Below are positions 1 through 12,667 of a stretch of DNA of 64,000 bases, piece by piece. This DNA comes from Lepas anatifera. Its lineage: Eukaryota; Arthropoda; Thecostraca; Lepadidae. Position 1 is the stretch's first letter. The number at the start of each line of letters is the position of its first letter. The notes under the pieces are model-generated. The model was not told the DNA's origin. It searched no databases and saw nothing but the letters and a program-made list of their open reading frames with translations. Location of the stretch: positions 186,001-250,000 of the forward strand of contig JAOTON010002273.1 of assembly GCA_034440635.1 (NCBI GenBank), read 5' to 3'. The position numbers and the translations under genes were made by a program.

Positions 1-740
1 ACTGATGCTCTGGTTCACCCCCCCCTTCGGCTGATAAATGCTCTCCCTGTTTTTTTTATTAACCCATGTATGAGCGGCCTCTGGTTAGACACTTCCTCTC
101 TCGAATACTCACTGCCGCCCCCGGCTGATCACTGCCGCCCCCGGCTTATCACTGCCGAGGAGACCAATCCGGCCATGGCCCCTAAAACTGGTCAAACTAA
201 GGCCCTGCTGTCAGCACAGTTTTGTCAGCAGGAATCTCTAACACCCTTCCAGAGAGTAAACAGCATCCCACTATCGTCTAATCGTTATATGTTTGCGTAT
301 TGGAGGAATTCCCCAAACCGAGTAAATGGTAGCCTGCTGCTGTCGTGCTTTTACTGTTTTAGTGTCAGCCAGGAGTGAAATTATTATCTCTTTTGGGTGT
401 GCAAGCAGCCCCATCATGACTTGAGCACCCCCAATTCACGTGTCGCACCCTGGCTCAGCATTGCTGCCCTGATTCTTGCCGTCTCCGACTTACCACTGTG
501 ATTCATGCCGCCCCCGGCTCATCACTACTACCCTGATTTATGCCGCCATGGTTCATCACTGCCGCCTCCTGCCTATCACTGCCACCCTGATTCATGCCAG
601 CCCTGACTTATCACTGCCGCCCTGTTTCAAACAGCACCCGGCTCATCACTGCTGTCAGTGGCTCACCAGTGCTATCCCCGCCTTATCACTGCCGCCCTGC
701 TTAATGCCGCCCCCAGCACATCATTACCGTCTCGGCCAAT
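1..740. repeat. Degenerate GC-rich minisatellite, left block
   Basis: Short units built on the words TCACTGCCGCCC, CCGGCTCATCACTG and TGATTCATGCCGCC recur many times, mainly at about 90-165 and 470-740. The units are imperfect and roughly 20-30 bp. The same words return at 1650-1870, so one older array appears to have been split by the intervening sequence. Open frames across it reflect the repeat and look non-coding. Confidence 0.7.
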
Positions 741-1020
741 GAATGCCGCCTAAAAGTTGGAACCGGTGTGACCCGAAACTCACTATTCAGTTCGGTAACA
801 GCCTTGTCAAAACAACATCATATGCTATGATCCTGGGTGTCTTCGACGACGCAGCCCTGGCCTGGGAAAAACAAGTCTCACAAGTAACTCGTAGCTGTTA
901 CGGCACCCTCACCTCGCTTAAGCTGCAAAATCACACCAGAGACCAGAAAACCACTAGTTCAAGCCTCGTGCTCCCACATATATAGTGTTGCATGACTGTA
1001 TGGGGAGGCTGCAATGTCAC

Positions 1021-1235
1021 TTAAAAACATCGCATCCAGAAAGTTTTGAATTTTGGCACACGCACCGCAAAGGGACTGAGCAAACGTGAGCACGTGACCC
1101 CAGTCCTCCAAATCCCTGGGTTAGCCCTTCCCTTATCCCTGGAAACCCTTCCAACAGGGAAAGAGTTAGCGACGCCATATGACCCTGGCAGTTGGTGCGT
1201 CGATAATAAGCCCCAATAATTATTATTAGCCGACG
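1021..1235 (+). mobile_element. tRNA-derived SINE, 3' portion
   Basis: The stretch from about 1140 to 1220 (CCTTCCAACAGGG, then GCGACGCCATATGACCCTGG, then CAGTTGGTGCGTCG and CCCCAATAATT) matches the 3' body of the complete SINE at 33,326-33,505. A clear tRNA-like head with A and B boxes is not seen here, so this copy is 5'-truncated or diverged. An inverted relative lies at 40,676-40,830. Confidence 0.65.
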
Positions 1236-1649
1236 TTTTCTGCTGAAGAAACGTGACATACAATGATAAAAAGTGTGCTTCGACGACTCTGGCAGTGCAC
1301 TGTCGCGATCAGTTCCGCGTCGCTCCAAAATCTCTAGCTGGAGCACACGCGGTACCGACTTCGATATGCTAGAACTCCCAAGGATGAGAACGGAAAAAGC
1401 CAAACAAAGTTTTCGTTTCAGGGAGGGCGGGGGGTAGAAGCATTTGAACGGTAGGATATGTATAGCAGGCACTTGGGAAAGAGGATAGGCTGGAAATGAA
1501 CTGACTAGTTGAAATTGTTTTTATCTACAACGGTCATGCTGTGTAAAGTATTGCATGGTTTGCGAAGGTGCGTACTCCTATGTGTGCTTGTGATTGAGGG
1601 CTGAAAATTCATGCATTATGGAGAGCTCAATATCTATCTATATATCTAT

Positions 1650-1870
1650 GTATCTCACTGCTGCCCTCGCCTTATCACTTCCACTCTGATTCGCGCTACT
1701 CTTAGTTCAAAGCTAATGCCTCTGTCTTATCACTGCCGCCCTCGACTTATGACTTTGCCCCGTTTCTTGCCGACCCGGCCAATCGCTGTCGCCCCCAGAT
1801 TATCACTTTCATTCTAATTTGTGCCGTTCTTGGTCCATTACTGCCGCCCTGGGCAGTTATGCAGCACTGG
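1650..1870. repeat. Degenerate GC-rich minisatellite, right block
   Basis: TTATCACTGCCGCCCT-type words return here in the same orientation as in the first 740 bases. The 900-bp gap between the blocks contains the SINE fragment. No coding potential is visible. Confidence 0.6.
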
Positions 1871-2177
1871 TTCTTACCGCCTCTATGTGTTAGGGTAAGC
1901 AATAAAGGGCGCTGGGGAGAAAATAAAGGACATGCACGGGTACAGCGGAGTTAGCTTATTTATCAATATTTAAAGGATAATACACACATTGTTTGGAGCC
2001 TGTCGGTGTTTTGCTTTCTTTTCACATAGTGATTAAGTCCTTTGCTTTCGTTTCAATTTCCATCCACTCTGCCATTCCGAAGGTAAAATTTAACCCCGCA
2101 AAACTGATATAGATCATTCGTGAATAAATTTACAACTCATTTGGATTCTTTTAAGACGTATATGTAGCTTTGGGATG

Positions 2178-2562
2178 CAGTGACGGATCTATTCGGTTGG
2201 TTTGGGAGGGCAAACCAAAGTCAAAAGTGGAAAAGCAAAAAAGTCACGCCGTGAAAGCTACGCTACATTATCACTTGCCGGTCTAATTTAGGGTATTTGA
2301 GGAGAAAAGCAAAAAAAGCGTCACGGGTTGGAAAAGATGGGCTCGCAATACTTTTTCCAGTCCAAGGCCTAATATTTACACTGAACTTAACTGGTTCTGT
2401 TTGGAGTTGAGAGTTGAAGCATCAAAATCTTGCTTATAAACTTAAAAGGAGTCGGGGAAAAAGGAGGTCGATCACTTGGGAGGGGGGCAAAAACATAGTT
2501 TTGCCCCGAGCTTTTCTGTTGGGGGGTAAATGCCTTTTTGCCTCCCCTTGGATCCGCCACTG
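2178..2562. mobile_element. hAT-type MITE with 8-bp target duplication
   Basis: A 385-bp element begins CAGTGACGGATC and ends GGATCCGCCACTG, giving inverted termini. It is flanked on both sides by a perfect 8-bp duplication, TTGGGATG (2170-2177 and 2563-2570). Eight-base duplications and CAGTG termini are typical of the hAT superfamily. No transposase is encoded, so it is non-autonomous. An inverted relative with its own 8-bp duplication lies at 60,343-60,726. Confidence 0.85.
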
Positions 2563-3042
2563 TTGGGATGTCGCCAAAAAGCAAACATGTTTGGCAAACG
2601 CTGTATAATACCTGCCCAACATTAAAATAGAATGTGCCCTGTGCTATAAAAGGCGCTAAAAAGCAATGAATAACAGATTCGGTGCAATGAAGGGGTGCCG
2701 CCCCTGCAACGCCGCCGCCCCTATGGGATGCCGCCCCCATGGGCTGAGCACCCCCAAAGATTTTGGGAAAATTACACCCCTGCTGTAGCTCCGTATAAGA
2801 CTGTGGCTGAGCCCAAGGTAGATCGGGCTGGGATTTGAATGTCATGTCGGGGCCCAGTCTGTGCCCGACCGGGGCCCAGTCGGAAAGCTGTGTCATCGCC
2901 CGACCAGAGCCCAGCCAAATCTTGGGCAGAGCCCGATGAAAGAGTTCGGGCAGAGCCCGACTCAGCCCGATCGGGCCCCAGTCGGAATTGCTGGCTGGGA
3001 ATGGAGTGACCAAAAAATTTACCCCACATTAGGTCAACAATA
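2563..3042. other. Gene-free stretch with hAT-like terminus
   Basis: No gene is recognised. Position 2753-2781 (GAGCACCCCC through ACACCCCTG) resembles, in reverse, the end of the hAT-like element at 25,003-29,719. From 2840 to 2990 the words GCCCGA and GGGCCCAGTCGG recur as an imperfect short repeat, which explains the open frames seen on both strands. Confidence 0.45.
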
Positions 3043-3355
3043 TAAAAATTCAAAGTTAGCAGATTTGTAGACCCCAATGACTTTATCATATTGTGGAAGT
3101 TTCAAACTGATCGGTTTGCTGCGCGCCGCTTCAAACTCGTGATTTTAGGTTTTTAGATCGGGTCACTTGACCTTAAATAGGTCCTTGACCTGACATGACC
3201 TCAACTAAAAAATTTGGTCAAATGCGTAAAATTGATTAGGAATAAGGTACTGTAAGTTTCGTTGTTCTTCATCTCTTTGTTTTTGAGCTATCTGGAAAAA
3301 ACCAGGAGGGGGCGAATTTCGCCCTCCCAGCGGGGCCCGTGTTAAGACAGTCTAC
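3043..3355. repeat. Interspersed TGACCT-rich repeat, inverted copy of 25.4-25.7 kb
   Basis: The sequence from TAGACCCCAATGACTTTATC through GGTCCTTGACCTGACATGAC to GGCGAATTTCGCCCTCCC and GTGTTAAG is the diverged reverse complement of 25,394-25,700. Both copies end in a G/C-rich cap followed by TTAA. It appears to be one unit of the repeat family that makes up much of the 25.0-29.7 kb insertion. Confidence 0.7.
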
Positions 3356-4837
3356 AGAACAGTTCAAACAGTTAAATGAACATGAAATACTATTAACTGA
3401 AACCTTGGTGGTTGTGCTATATCAGTGCTAAGCTATATCCAGACAGTGATCCGGTTATGCCTTAGGGAATAGGTGTAAAAACGTTTAGATAATTGCAGGA
3501 GGCAAGCTGCATTTTGGAGTCGTTTCTTTCCCGCCAAGGCCCATTGGCGGACCCAGGAGTAGCTTTTGGAGAGGGCCAAACTAACGTTTGGGGAAGGGCT
3601 AAATCGGCAAAAAATCGCTCCAGCATAACACCGACTGGTACATTTGCACCAATCTAGATAGTTCAAAACAAACAACAAAATTTGATCCTTTTGGGGCCAA
3701 AAATACTATTTTAGTCTTTGGTGAGGGCTATGGCCCCTTTGCCCCCCCTCTTGGATTCACCTGTGCGTCAGGGCCATGGGGTAAATGGTTAAGATCATGA
3801 ACACTGGAGAGGTCATGGATCACTGCCCTCCTCCCTTGCTCCTACACCTAAGGTAATGTTGGGTGGAGGGAGGAGTGAACTGTACATCACAGGCTGTGCA
3901 CAATCTCATTTGTATCGGGCAGGCAGACTAAGATTGAAAAATAAATAGATATTTAAGATGGAATTCTGATGATCTCCAAAACGGCTGAAGCTTTGACAAA
4001 AATGACCAGCATTCAGTGTCCTGACAGCACAGAGACTCAACACAATTTGTTCACGTTATGGTACCATCCAGACTACAGACGGTTGGTTTGTTACGGGTCG
4101 TGGTGAGCTGCGAAACGTTTCTCGACTTCGCACTCGGTAATATTTTCCATCACTTGTGGTGGCTGTTTCCAGATATTAGGGTCCCGGTTTGATTGCTTGA
4201 AAAAATACAGGAAAAGCCTGTTATAAAGAAGATCAGACTGGGCGACTATGAGGAAGATTGTATGCTTTGGGTGCCAATGGGTTACCTTGGAGCAACACCG
4301 TTTCCCCATAGTGCGATACCCAGACATGTTTTGAACACGAACTTGATGGATTGTTCGCACACAAAGTAAAGACGCCCAGATTAGCCTGAACTCCAGCAGA
4401 AAACTCCCCGACAGAGATGGCTTTATCTCATTCTGCACCCACTGAACTTCTCCCTTTCTTGTTTTTATTTTTGACTGTGTTTTCCAGAGCCTCCACTCCC
4501 TATTTGTGAAAGCCTGTTTAACGCAGCTTTCACAATGATCGTTAATCTCGATAAGGAGGAGCCCCTCATGTATGCGTGCGTCGGCGGCTTCCTGCGCCCG
4601 GTCCAGGACTCACGTCTCCGTTGCCCACTCGTGCATTGGTCGCTCCGTATCCCTCCCTCTCGGACACTACCAGCGCCGCCTCCGTCCCTGCGCAACTCCG
4701 CGTAGTCAATTGGAAACACATCTTCCACCTCAGTTTTTCCAATCCTGCCACGTTCATTTCTCCCTTGTATTATGTATGTATGTGCGCTGAGAATTTCTTT
4801 AGGTATCGTACCACTCTTTGGTATTCCGCTCGGAATT
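3356..4837. other. No gene recognised
   Basis: Nothing here resembles a conserved coding exon. 3543-3765 starts with TTGGCGGACCCAGG and ends with CTTGGATTCACCTG, loosely like the termini of the hAT MITE at 2178, and may be an old diverged relative. The remainder is unique-looking non-coding sequence. Confidence 0.4.
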
Positions 4838-5810
4838 TAGTGCCCTACGCCGTTGAGCCTAGATGGAACTAGACTGCATTTAGCGATTTATACTATTGTT
4901 TGACAATTAAGTGCCTTTTTGGTCAGCTAAAGCATTCTGTCGCCTTTTCAAGCATCCGGGAAGAGTATAGGCACGAATTCGTTTCCAGATAATGCCTCAT
5001 CGTCGCCAATAATCGTACGGGCTGAGCTCATCTGGTGCCCCCTGGAGCTGATCATGTGCCCTCTGAGCTGATCTGGTGCCCTCGTAGTCAATCTGGTGCC
5101 CCCTGAGAAAATAAGTGTGCCTCCGGAACCAATATAATATTCTCTAAGCTAGTTCGATGCCTCCGAGCTTGCCTGGTGTCCTTTTAGCTGTTTTAGTGTC
5201 CCTTGAGCTGATTCGGGCCCCTGAGCTTATTTAATGCCTCCCAGAGTTGATCTACTGTCCAGGGGTGCAGCCAGGGGGCATATGGGGCACGTGCCCTCAT
5301 CACCACCGGGTGCCCTTTTGATTGCGAGGTGGTGTACCCAATTTGGGCCATGTCGCTCGAAATTTAGTGCCCTACGCCGTTGAACCTAGATGTAACTGGA
5401 CCGCAAGTAGCGATTCAAACTATTGTTGGACAACTTAATACCTTTTTCTGTCAGCTAGGGCATTCTGTCGCCTTTCCAAGCACCCGGGAAGAGTATGGGC
5501 ACCTAGTATGTGTCCACCTAATGCTTCATCGTCGCCAATAATCGTATGGGTGAAACTAATCTGGTGTTCCTTGAGCTCATCTCGTAGCCTCTCAGCTGGT
5601 CTTGGCCCCTCGAGCTGATTACTTGCCCTCTTAGCTGATCTGGTGCCCGAGTCAATCGAGCGCCCCACTGAGCAAATAATTGTGCCTCCTGAGCCTATAT
5701 AATGCCCTCTGAGTTAGTGCATTAGTCTAATGCCTCCGAGCTTGCTTGGTGCCCTAATAGCTGATTTAGTACCCCTTGAGCTGATTCGGGCCCCCGAGCT
5801 GATCTCATGC
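4838..5810. repeat. About 520-bp tandem segmental duplication
   Basis: The block beginning TTTAGTGCCCTACGCCGTTG at about 4838 recurs at about 5362 with many point differences. It carries over the TCTGTCGCC, CCGGGAAGAGTAT and TCATCGTCGCCAATAATCGT words and the start of the short satellite that follows. The two copies are direct and adjacent. The junction near 5257 (CAGGGGTGCAGCCAGGGGGC) resembles a hAT-type terminus. Confidence 0.7.
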
Positions 5811-7110
5811 CTCCCCAAGTTGATTCGGTCTCAATATGTCAATATGGTGCCTCTTCAGCTGATTAGGTGCCCCCTCAGGTGATTATGGATGTCTCATTAG
5901 ATAGCCTGGTGCCCCCCTGAGGTGGTATGGTAGGCCCTGAGCCCGCCTTGGTCCCTTGAGCTTTTATGTTGCTCCCTGAGCTGATTTAGGCTCCTGTCAT
6001 AGTCTGGGGGGCTGGGAGCTGATTTGGCCCCCGAGCGAATCGATCTGGTGCCACCTGAGCTACAATAATGTCCCTGAGTCGATTTGGTGCCTCCTGAGCC
6101 CATCTGATGCCCTCTGAGCTGGTCTGGTGCCCCCTGAGCTAATCTGGTGCCTTTTAAGCTGATCTGGGCCTCCTTACGTGGTTTCATGAGCAGCTCTAAA
6201 GCCCTGAGCTGAGCTGGGCCCACAGAGGCTGATGAGGGCTCCTGAGATGGTATTGGGCTCCTGAGATGATTAAGAGCCTCCTGACTTGATCTGGTATTCC
6301 CGAGCTGGTCGGAACCCACTAATCTGATTGTTTGTCCCCGAGGCTGATCTGGTGCCCTATGGGCCGATCTGGTGTCCTCTGAGCAGCTCTGGGGCTTTTT
6401 AACTGCTTGGGCCCCGAGCTGGTGAGGGATTCCTGAGCTGAATAAGTGCCCCTGACTTAGTCTTGCCCCCTGACCTGACTTGAGGCCCGTGAACTGATCT
6501 GAGGCCCCAAAGGCTGATGTGGGGCCCAAGAGCGGATCTAGGTTCTGAGGGTACCCTGATCTGGTCTGGGCACTGAGCTTGTGAGAGCCCCTGAAGTTGG
6601 CTTGAGGCTCCCTAAGGTGATCTGGCGCCTTAAACTGTTCTGGGGCTTCTTGAACTGGTTTAAAGCCCTATGAACCTATCTGTGGCTCATTGAGCTAGTC
6701 TGATGACCTCATCTCTGGGACCAATGAGCTAGTCTAGTCCCTGAGTGAAGCATAAGCTGCTCTGTGGCCCTGATCTACATCAGGGGCCCCTGAGGTGGTC
6801 TTGAATAGACAGATAATAAGAACACAAGGCCAACTCCCATCATCTCGGGGCGGGGTTACTGAGCTAGTCCAGTCCCTGGAGGCACAACTGGGGGATGGGG
6901 GAAGCTGCTCTGGAGGCCTCTGATCCACACTTGGGGGGCCCCAGAGCTGGTCTTGAATAAATGGGGAATAAGAACACAATGGAAACTCTCCTTGTAAAAT
7001 TGAGCTAACGAGGAATGAGGAATCTCTAAAACGACTTGTGATGCCTAGGCAGCCCTGGTTATATAAATTGATTATTATACTGGTGGATTCTGGGAAGGGA
7101 TGATAAAAAG
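5020..7110. repeat. About 20-bp satellite array, GAGCTGATCTGGTGCCCC type
   Basis: Degenerate units of roughly 17-22 bp, consensus near GAGCTGATCTGGTGCCCCCT, run for about 2 kb and become very diverged after 6700. The 210-codon open frame on the - strand (5897-6529) is a by-product of the repeat. The same family occurs in reverse orientation in GALNT intron 2 (22,080-23,050). Confidence 0.75.
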
Positions 7111-10100
7111 GCATGTGCCCCTGAGCTCAGAGGACAGTCCCCTAAACCAGGATTTCTACTAATTAATTTAAGTGAAGAACTAGTTTTCACAATTTTCAGC
7201 CCTGTCACACCATCCCCATCCAAACCACCGGCCTGTTCACCTTTTATTTACTCTTAACTGGGACCGATCCTTGAGAATATGGAACTTAATAAAAGCGTTC
7301 AAAAGGTATCTCCCAAATTTTCAGGCAGCAAAAATGTGTTCTTCCAAAGACACTATGCTACTCCTCGTCCCACGGCGATTGTGGGAGGCAAGGAACTTAA
7401 TCCGCGTTCAGCCAGGGCTCACTCGTCACGACAAAACCAGTGGGCATAACAAATGAATTTTTGACTCCAATATGCCTTAACCTGCACATTGTAACAAATA
7501 TCACATGCTCTGATGTTAAGTACTTGCATGAGTTGGCTGATTTGTCCTTCAATATATCCAAAACAGTCGTGTTTTGGCTACTTCCATGACATTTTGGTGA
7601 TATTCTTTCCTATTTTGGTTTTAATCGGGTTTTACTTCTCTGTCAATGATTTATTTGCATTTTTATTGAACCGAAGATGCCCAAAAAATGATACAAAGAT
7701 ATAAAAATTTTTTAGGTAACGTTAAACAGTGCCCTTTTTCCCCCGGCATGCCCCTCAAAGTTGGTGTGTCCCCCCCCATACCAAAGCTCTGGCTGCGCCC
7801 CGGCCTAAATACAATAATAAAGTCTTCTAGATAACCTTTCACAAACTCACTGATCCAATTCGTTGACACTTTGTGTATCACCAACATTTGCACAACCTTG
7901 ACAAAAATTTTTGGTTTAATGTTTAACCGCTTGATGTATAAGTTTAGGAATGTCCAGCATGTTTTGGAAGAGGGCGAGATGTATTTTGAAGTTTTTTTCT
8001 TTCCAGTCAACGCCATAAGGTCAATGGTTAAGATATTGAACATTGGGGGAGGGGGCACGGCCCCCTGGTCCCCCGTTCCTACGCCTTTGTCTTGATGGTT
8101 ACACCATCGGTAGGTTGGAGGTATGTATGTATATACATACCTACCCATCTTTCCAAATTGTATGTATATTTTTAAGAACTGGAATTCCAATTTATAATCT
8201 GATATAAGCAGTGCCCAATCCTCAAGAAGCCTCCTGAACACTCCCAGGCTAGATTATGATGCCAAATGCTATACATAACTAGTGCTATATAGTATGCGGT
8301 AAGCAAATATATTATAGGTACAGCTATTGTGTTATTATTCGGATGCATACCATTCTTAGTTCAATTTTTGACTGCACCAGTGACATCTAATAAACATACT
8401 ATTGTTTCCTGGAAGAAGTGCAGCCTCAGCAGTCAGGTGTCCTCCGTAAAATGCCGTTAAGCTGCTTTCCCTGGTATGTACCCGGCAGCAGTACGCCTTC
8501 TGCAGCTGCAGTTCCTGACTTCGGAGTCATTATCACCTTTTTACACCCAGATGTTGGAACTTTTTTTGTTAATTTGTATGATTGGGACGATCGGTCTAAG
8601 AAAAGCGCGTCAATCTGCAGATCGTGCGACGCTGGTCACGGAGCGCCCCGTCCTGCGAGGCGTATGCTCTGTAACGCGCGCGCCAGCCGGGAGGCTCACT
8701 GGTCACGTGACCACACCAAATACGTCGGCGTGTGGAGTGCTACACTGCGGCGCAGTGAGGCTTGCATTGGGCGCGGGTCGTTGTACGGTGCATCGTGCAA
8801 CAGTGCACAGCTAATGGCCGGATGTAGATGGCTGACTTTTTCCCAGTGTTCCAATCCAGGTTTACAGTCGTGTAAGGCAGACGAACTATCGAGGCACTTT
8901 ATGCAGAGGGTCCGCTGCTCTTCAAAGTGGCATACCTCTCCTAAGGGGCATATATCATGGCAAGTATTGTTATTATGCAGTTTTCGCAGTCTAGCTCCCC
9001 TTTTCCTTTGCTACTTTTTATGTCCCATTATGATGCATACAACTTTTCAACTCCATAACTTGAGGGTAACGTTTGTGGGCAAAAGCCCTGGATGCATTGC
9101 GGGGAGACTTCAACGCAGCCATTATCAGTCATGCAAAATCCCCATTGTGTCGTTTCCTGCTTATGCACCAGTGTCGCCATGAAGTTTATATATGGGAAGG
9201 AGGAATTTAAATTCAGTTAGTGAGAAGAGATTAAGATATAGACCGATCAGATAATTACAACCAGAAGGAGAGGCATTCCTTCATGGTTTAGATTTGGGAC
9301 TTAATGTCCTTTATTTAGAACATAGATTGTACAGAAATTTAGTATGGACAGCTTCGATTTAAATAAAATATGCCAATAGTTGTCTCGACATGCTCTTCAA
9401 AACCGCTATATCAGTTCAAAACCTATTATAAAAGTGGAGCATTCCTTTTAAAAGGAACGTCCCACTTTAATGATGGGTTTTGAACTAAGATAGCAGTTTT
9501 GTAGCGCGTGTTGAGAAACCACTATTGACATGTTTCATTTTATCCAAAGCTCTCTGCATTTCATTGCAAAGTACATACTGCAGATCTCCGCTTGCTTTAA
9601 AGTTTAAAATAAAGGCTTTGTAACTTACTCGAAAAAGTAAAACGAAAAAAGGCTGCCAATTCAATTGATTCTAATTGCAAGCCCAACCCAAGAAATATCT
9701 AAATATTGTAAAAATAAAAACTTTCGATTATCAGGGTATGATTCAGATAAACCAGGGAAAATCGCGGTAATGGATGAACGCAGTAATAAGTAAAGAAGGG
9801 GCTAACGCAAGTCACGTTCAAAAATAAATAATAGGGTAAAGACTGAGTCAAAGTGATACATATCTCGGTTGCCTATTGCCTCAGTAACTTTTCCATTTGA
9901 AGGGCACACGCGTATTCATTATACTTTGATCCATTGTTTCTTTTTATTTTCTCCTGAAAGAGTACAGTTTTTTTCGGTAGACGGAGGCTGTAATTCTTTG
10001 TGCTCAGAACCACTAAATTCCAATAACTTCAAGGTTAAAGCCTGTACCTATTTATGTTGGTCTGTTTACTTACGAAACAGAACGGAGACTACAATATCAT

Positions 10101-11884
10101 TTTTTCGAAATATTTAGCACTCAAGCTATCTGTCATTGCTGCAAGACTATAATGGGCTGGCTTTAATATTTCGCGACCTGTATTTGCAAATTCCTGGCCT
10201 GACTGGAAAAATGTTCTCTAAACAATAGAACAGCGAACACTTAAATAGGCACAACATAGTTAGGTTTCTCGAAATTTAAGGTCAAAATACGATACAAAAA
10301 ACATGGGAGACACGATGGTTCCTAAGAGGCCTCTCTACGACCGTTGTACTCTCTCTTGGCCTGATCCTGGCTTGGCCACTGCCCAGACTTATGTGCGATT
10401 GGACGGGGGGGAGGCTGGGACTCGTTCATTTTGGATTTAGAGCAGGGCATTTTTTAAGGAAAAGTCAGAGGGGGGAGCATTTCTTGTGCTGGCCATTTTA
10501 ATGTCTTCAATGGGTCAAGGCCCTATTTTGAGGGGGTTCAAAAAACTTAGACGCGTTAGTGTTAAAAAAATGTTTCTCGATGTTTGAGTTATTCCAAGCT
10601 TAGAGATTATATAGATGCTGCCCAGGACTGCTAATTTTTTTCAGCGGAAAAGGTCAAACCGTGTTAGAAAAAGGACCAGAGGGGCAACATTTTATTTCCA
10701 CTAAAATAGCCAAATAAACACCACAAAAGCCAGATTTGAGGCTAAAACGACCACTAGCGGTAGTCAGAAAACCACAGAAAAAGCGACTTGGAGCACTGCT
10801 TAAAACTGATTGTTGGCAGTTTGATATTGACTTGACGTAATTTTTTACCACACTACCCATCTAATAGGAAGCCAGGGGTGCCCTTTCAAACCTGCGTGGC
10901 CATCGAATGATTTTATCCACATAGCCAGAAAATTTTTGGGATCATCAATCACCCCCCGCCCACTTTTTGACCAATAATTTCCTGATCTCAGTCAAAATGG
11001 GAGTAAACCGGAAATTTGTATAACTAGCCGATGCGGAAGGCATCGGGGAACCCAAATTAGAAAAGTTTTTGGTACTAACATGGAAAGTTTGCTGTCAGCA
11101 TCAGGTTGAAGTTTAACTACGCGCATTTTTTCGTCTTCGTACGATGGAGTAGACAGCCACGGGTGAAAATTTTTTAACACAATTATAGTGGATTGCCAAT
11201 TTGGAACCAGAAATAGAACAAAGTTATAATTATCGGGTGGTGTTCTGTCTTATTTTCGTTAGGTGAGTCTGCATTTGGTCAATTTTAAGTCATCTGTCTA
11301 TTTCACTGGGGGCCAATTTCCGGGCACTGGGGGGGGGACATTTTGGCCGACTGGGAGGCAAATGGCCCCCCAGTTAACATGTAAAAAATGGCCTGATTTC
11401 GAGTGCACAGCTTTGCTTTTTAAGCATTGGGTGCTCTCGCAACAAGATTTAACGCCCACCTGAAAGGATTTAACCTTCAAAAGTGGCGCCCCTGGTCCGG
11501 ATGGCGCACTCCTAACCATTTGCCTCCCCGATCGGCAATCTTTGATCCGGCTATGCCGCTCTGTGCTGCGGCCTACGCTTTGTACGTGCATCAACTTCTT
11601 CTCAGTTATTTTATCCGGTTAAAATAATAACACCTGTATTATAAATCAAAATATTTCGGATGGACTATATGTGAAACGTTTAAATACATACTTTTGAGTG
11701 AAGGAAGTTGTAGTTAATGAAAGCTTATGCGATAAACAAAATATATCTTCTGCAGCATGGATTTAAAGACTGAAATCAGCATGTCAAATACAATGTCTCG
11801 AATCATCAAGATCATGCAAAAAGCCCGTCGGTGTTTGTTTATGACATGAAAAAAACTAGTGAGATAGAGCACAAGTAAGCGCCG
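7111..11884. other. Gene-free stretch with transposon fragments
   Basis: No conserved gene is recognised in these 4.8 kb. 7740-7803 (CCCCCGGC to CTGGCTGCGCCCCGG) and 8035-8095 (GGGGGAGGGGGCAC to GTTCCTACGCC) look like termini of transposon families seen elsewhere in the window. 8418-9182 has a 254-codon open frame on the + strand with no recognisable domain. 11,300-11,550 is a further G-rich mobile-element-like patch. Confidence 0.4.
9398..9501. mobile_element. Foldback hairpin MITE
   Basis: About 50 bases reading AAAACCGCTATATCAGTTCA then AAACC are followed, after a central CCTTTTAAAAGG palindrome, by their near reverse complement (GGTTTTGAACTAAGATAGCA, GTTTT). The GTTTTGAACTRAGATAG word also occurs near the left end of the element at 39,811-40,461, so this is probably a short hairpin member of that family. 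Confidence 0.6.
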
Positions 11885-12667
11885 TTAAAGGGAGATACGC
11901 GAAAATTAGTATTGTGGTTTCTTGCTATTTGAAAAATCCGGATTATGGAACTATCAATTATTTTTGTATTTTTGGCCAAATTTTGGGAGGCCACTCACTT
12001 ATTATCGAAATAGGTTAACAGTTCCGATAAAATGCTGAAACCTTCACCTATCACTTACTTTTCGAAAACTATTTAAAGTTGAAAAGCAATATTTTTTGTA
12101 ATACAAATGTCTGTTCTCCGGTATTTGTATTTGAAGTAATTTTAAAGAACTTTTAAAAACTACCAAATGAATTAGTTTGCCCTAGAAACGGAAAAAACAT
12201 AATTACTCAAGTCTTCAACGGTTTCGTACCTCTGCTCTTGAGTCATTTTCTGCTTCAGCCCCAGGATGACAAAACTTTTGCGTCAGATAGGTCACGCGCC
12301 CCCTGTTTGAGAATTCCTAGGCTTATGATTGGTTAATTGTGATTTGTTTAAGCAATGTATTTCTGCTTCAAAAGAGTTTGGAATTTTGTTTTTCTAAAGC
12401 AATTTTTTCTGTAGTAGTCCAAAGTTCTACATCACTGTTTAGGATAGATATGACCTAATTCTTAGAAAAATTGAAAGCCTTAGCCGTGTGTACGTCATAT
12501 ACATCGATATGAGGTGTACCGGTGAAGTCGTCTAGAAATTTTGACTTTGAGAGCAATTTTAAGGCATTTGCAGGCCGAATTCGCAAAAATGAGAGAGGAC
12601 TTCTGAAACAACTATTTGTGACCTTTCGATCTAGCCAATAAATTTTTTTCGCGTATCTCCCTTTTAA
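11885..12667. mobile_element. TTAA-flanked MITE, copy 1 (783 bp)
   Basis: The element starts TTAAAGGGAGATACGCGAAA and ends TTCGCGTATCTCCC followed by TTTTAA, so it has inverted termini of about 15-18 bp. Both ends abut TTAA, which suggests a TTAA target as in piggyBac-type elements. Its interior matches 41,679-42,468 in opposite orientation over the full length. It shows no transposase and is presumably non-autonomous. Confidence 0.8.

Noticed and set aside
5897..6529. A 210-codon - strand open frame
   Set aside because: It lies wholly in the degenerate 20-bp satellite and its translation merely repeats the unit.
8418..9182. A 254-codon + strand open frame, the longest in the gene-free left third
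   Set aside because: No domain, signal or compositional bias typical of coding was recognised, its context is non-coding and transposon-rich, and no neighbouring splice partners are evident. A database search or RNA evidence would settle it.
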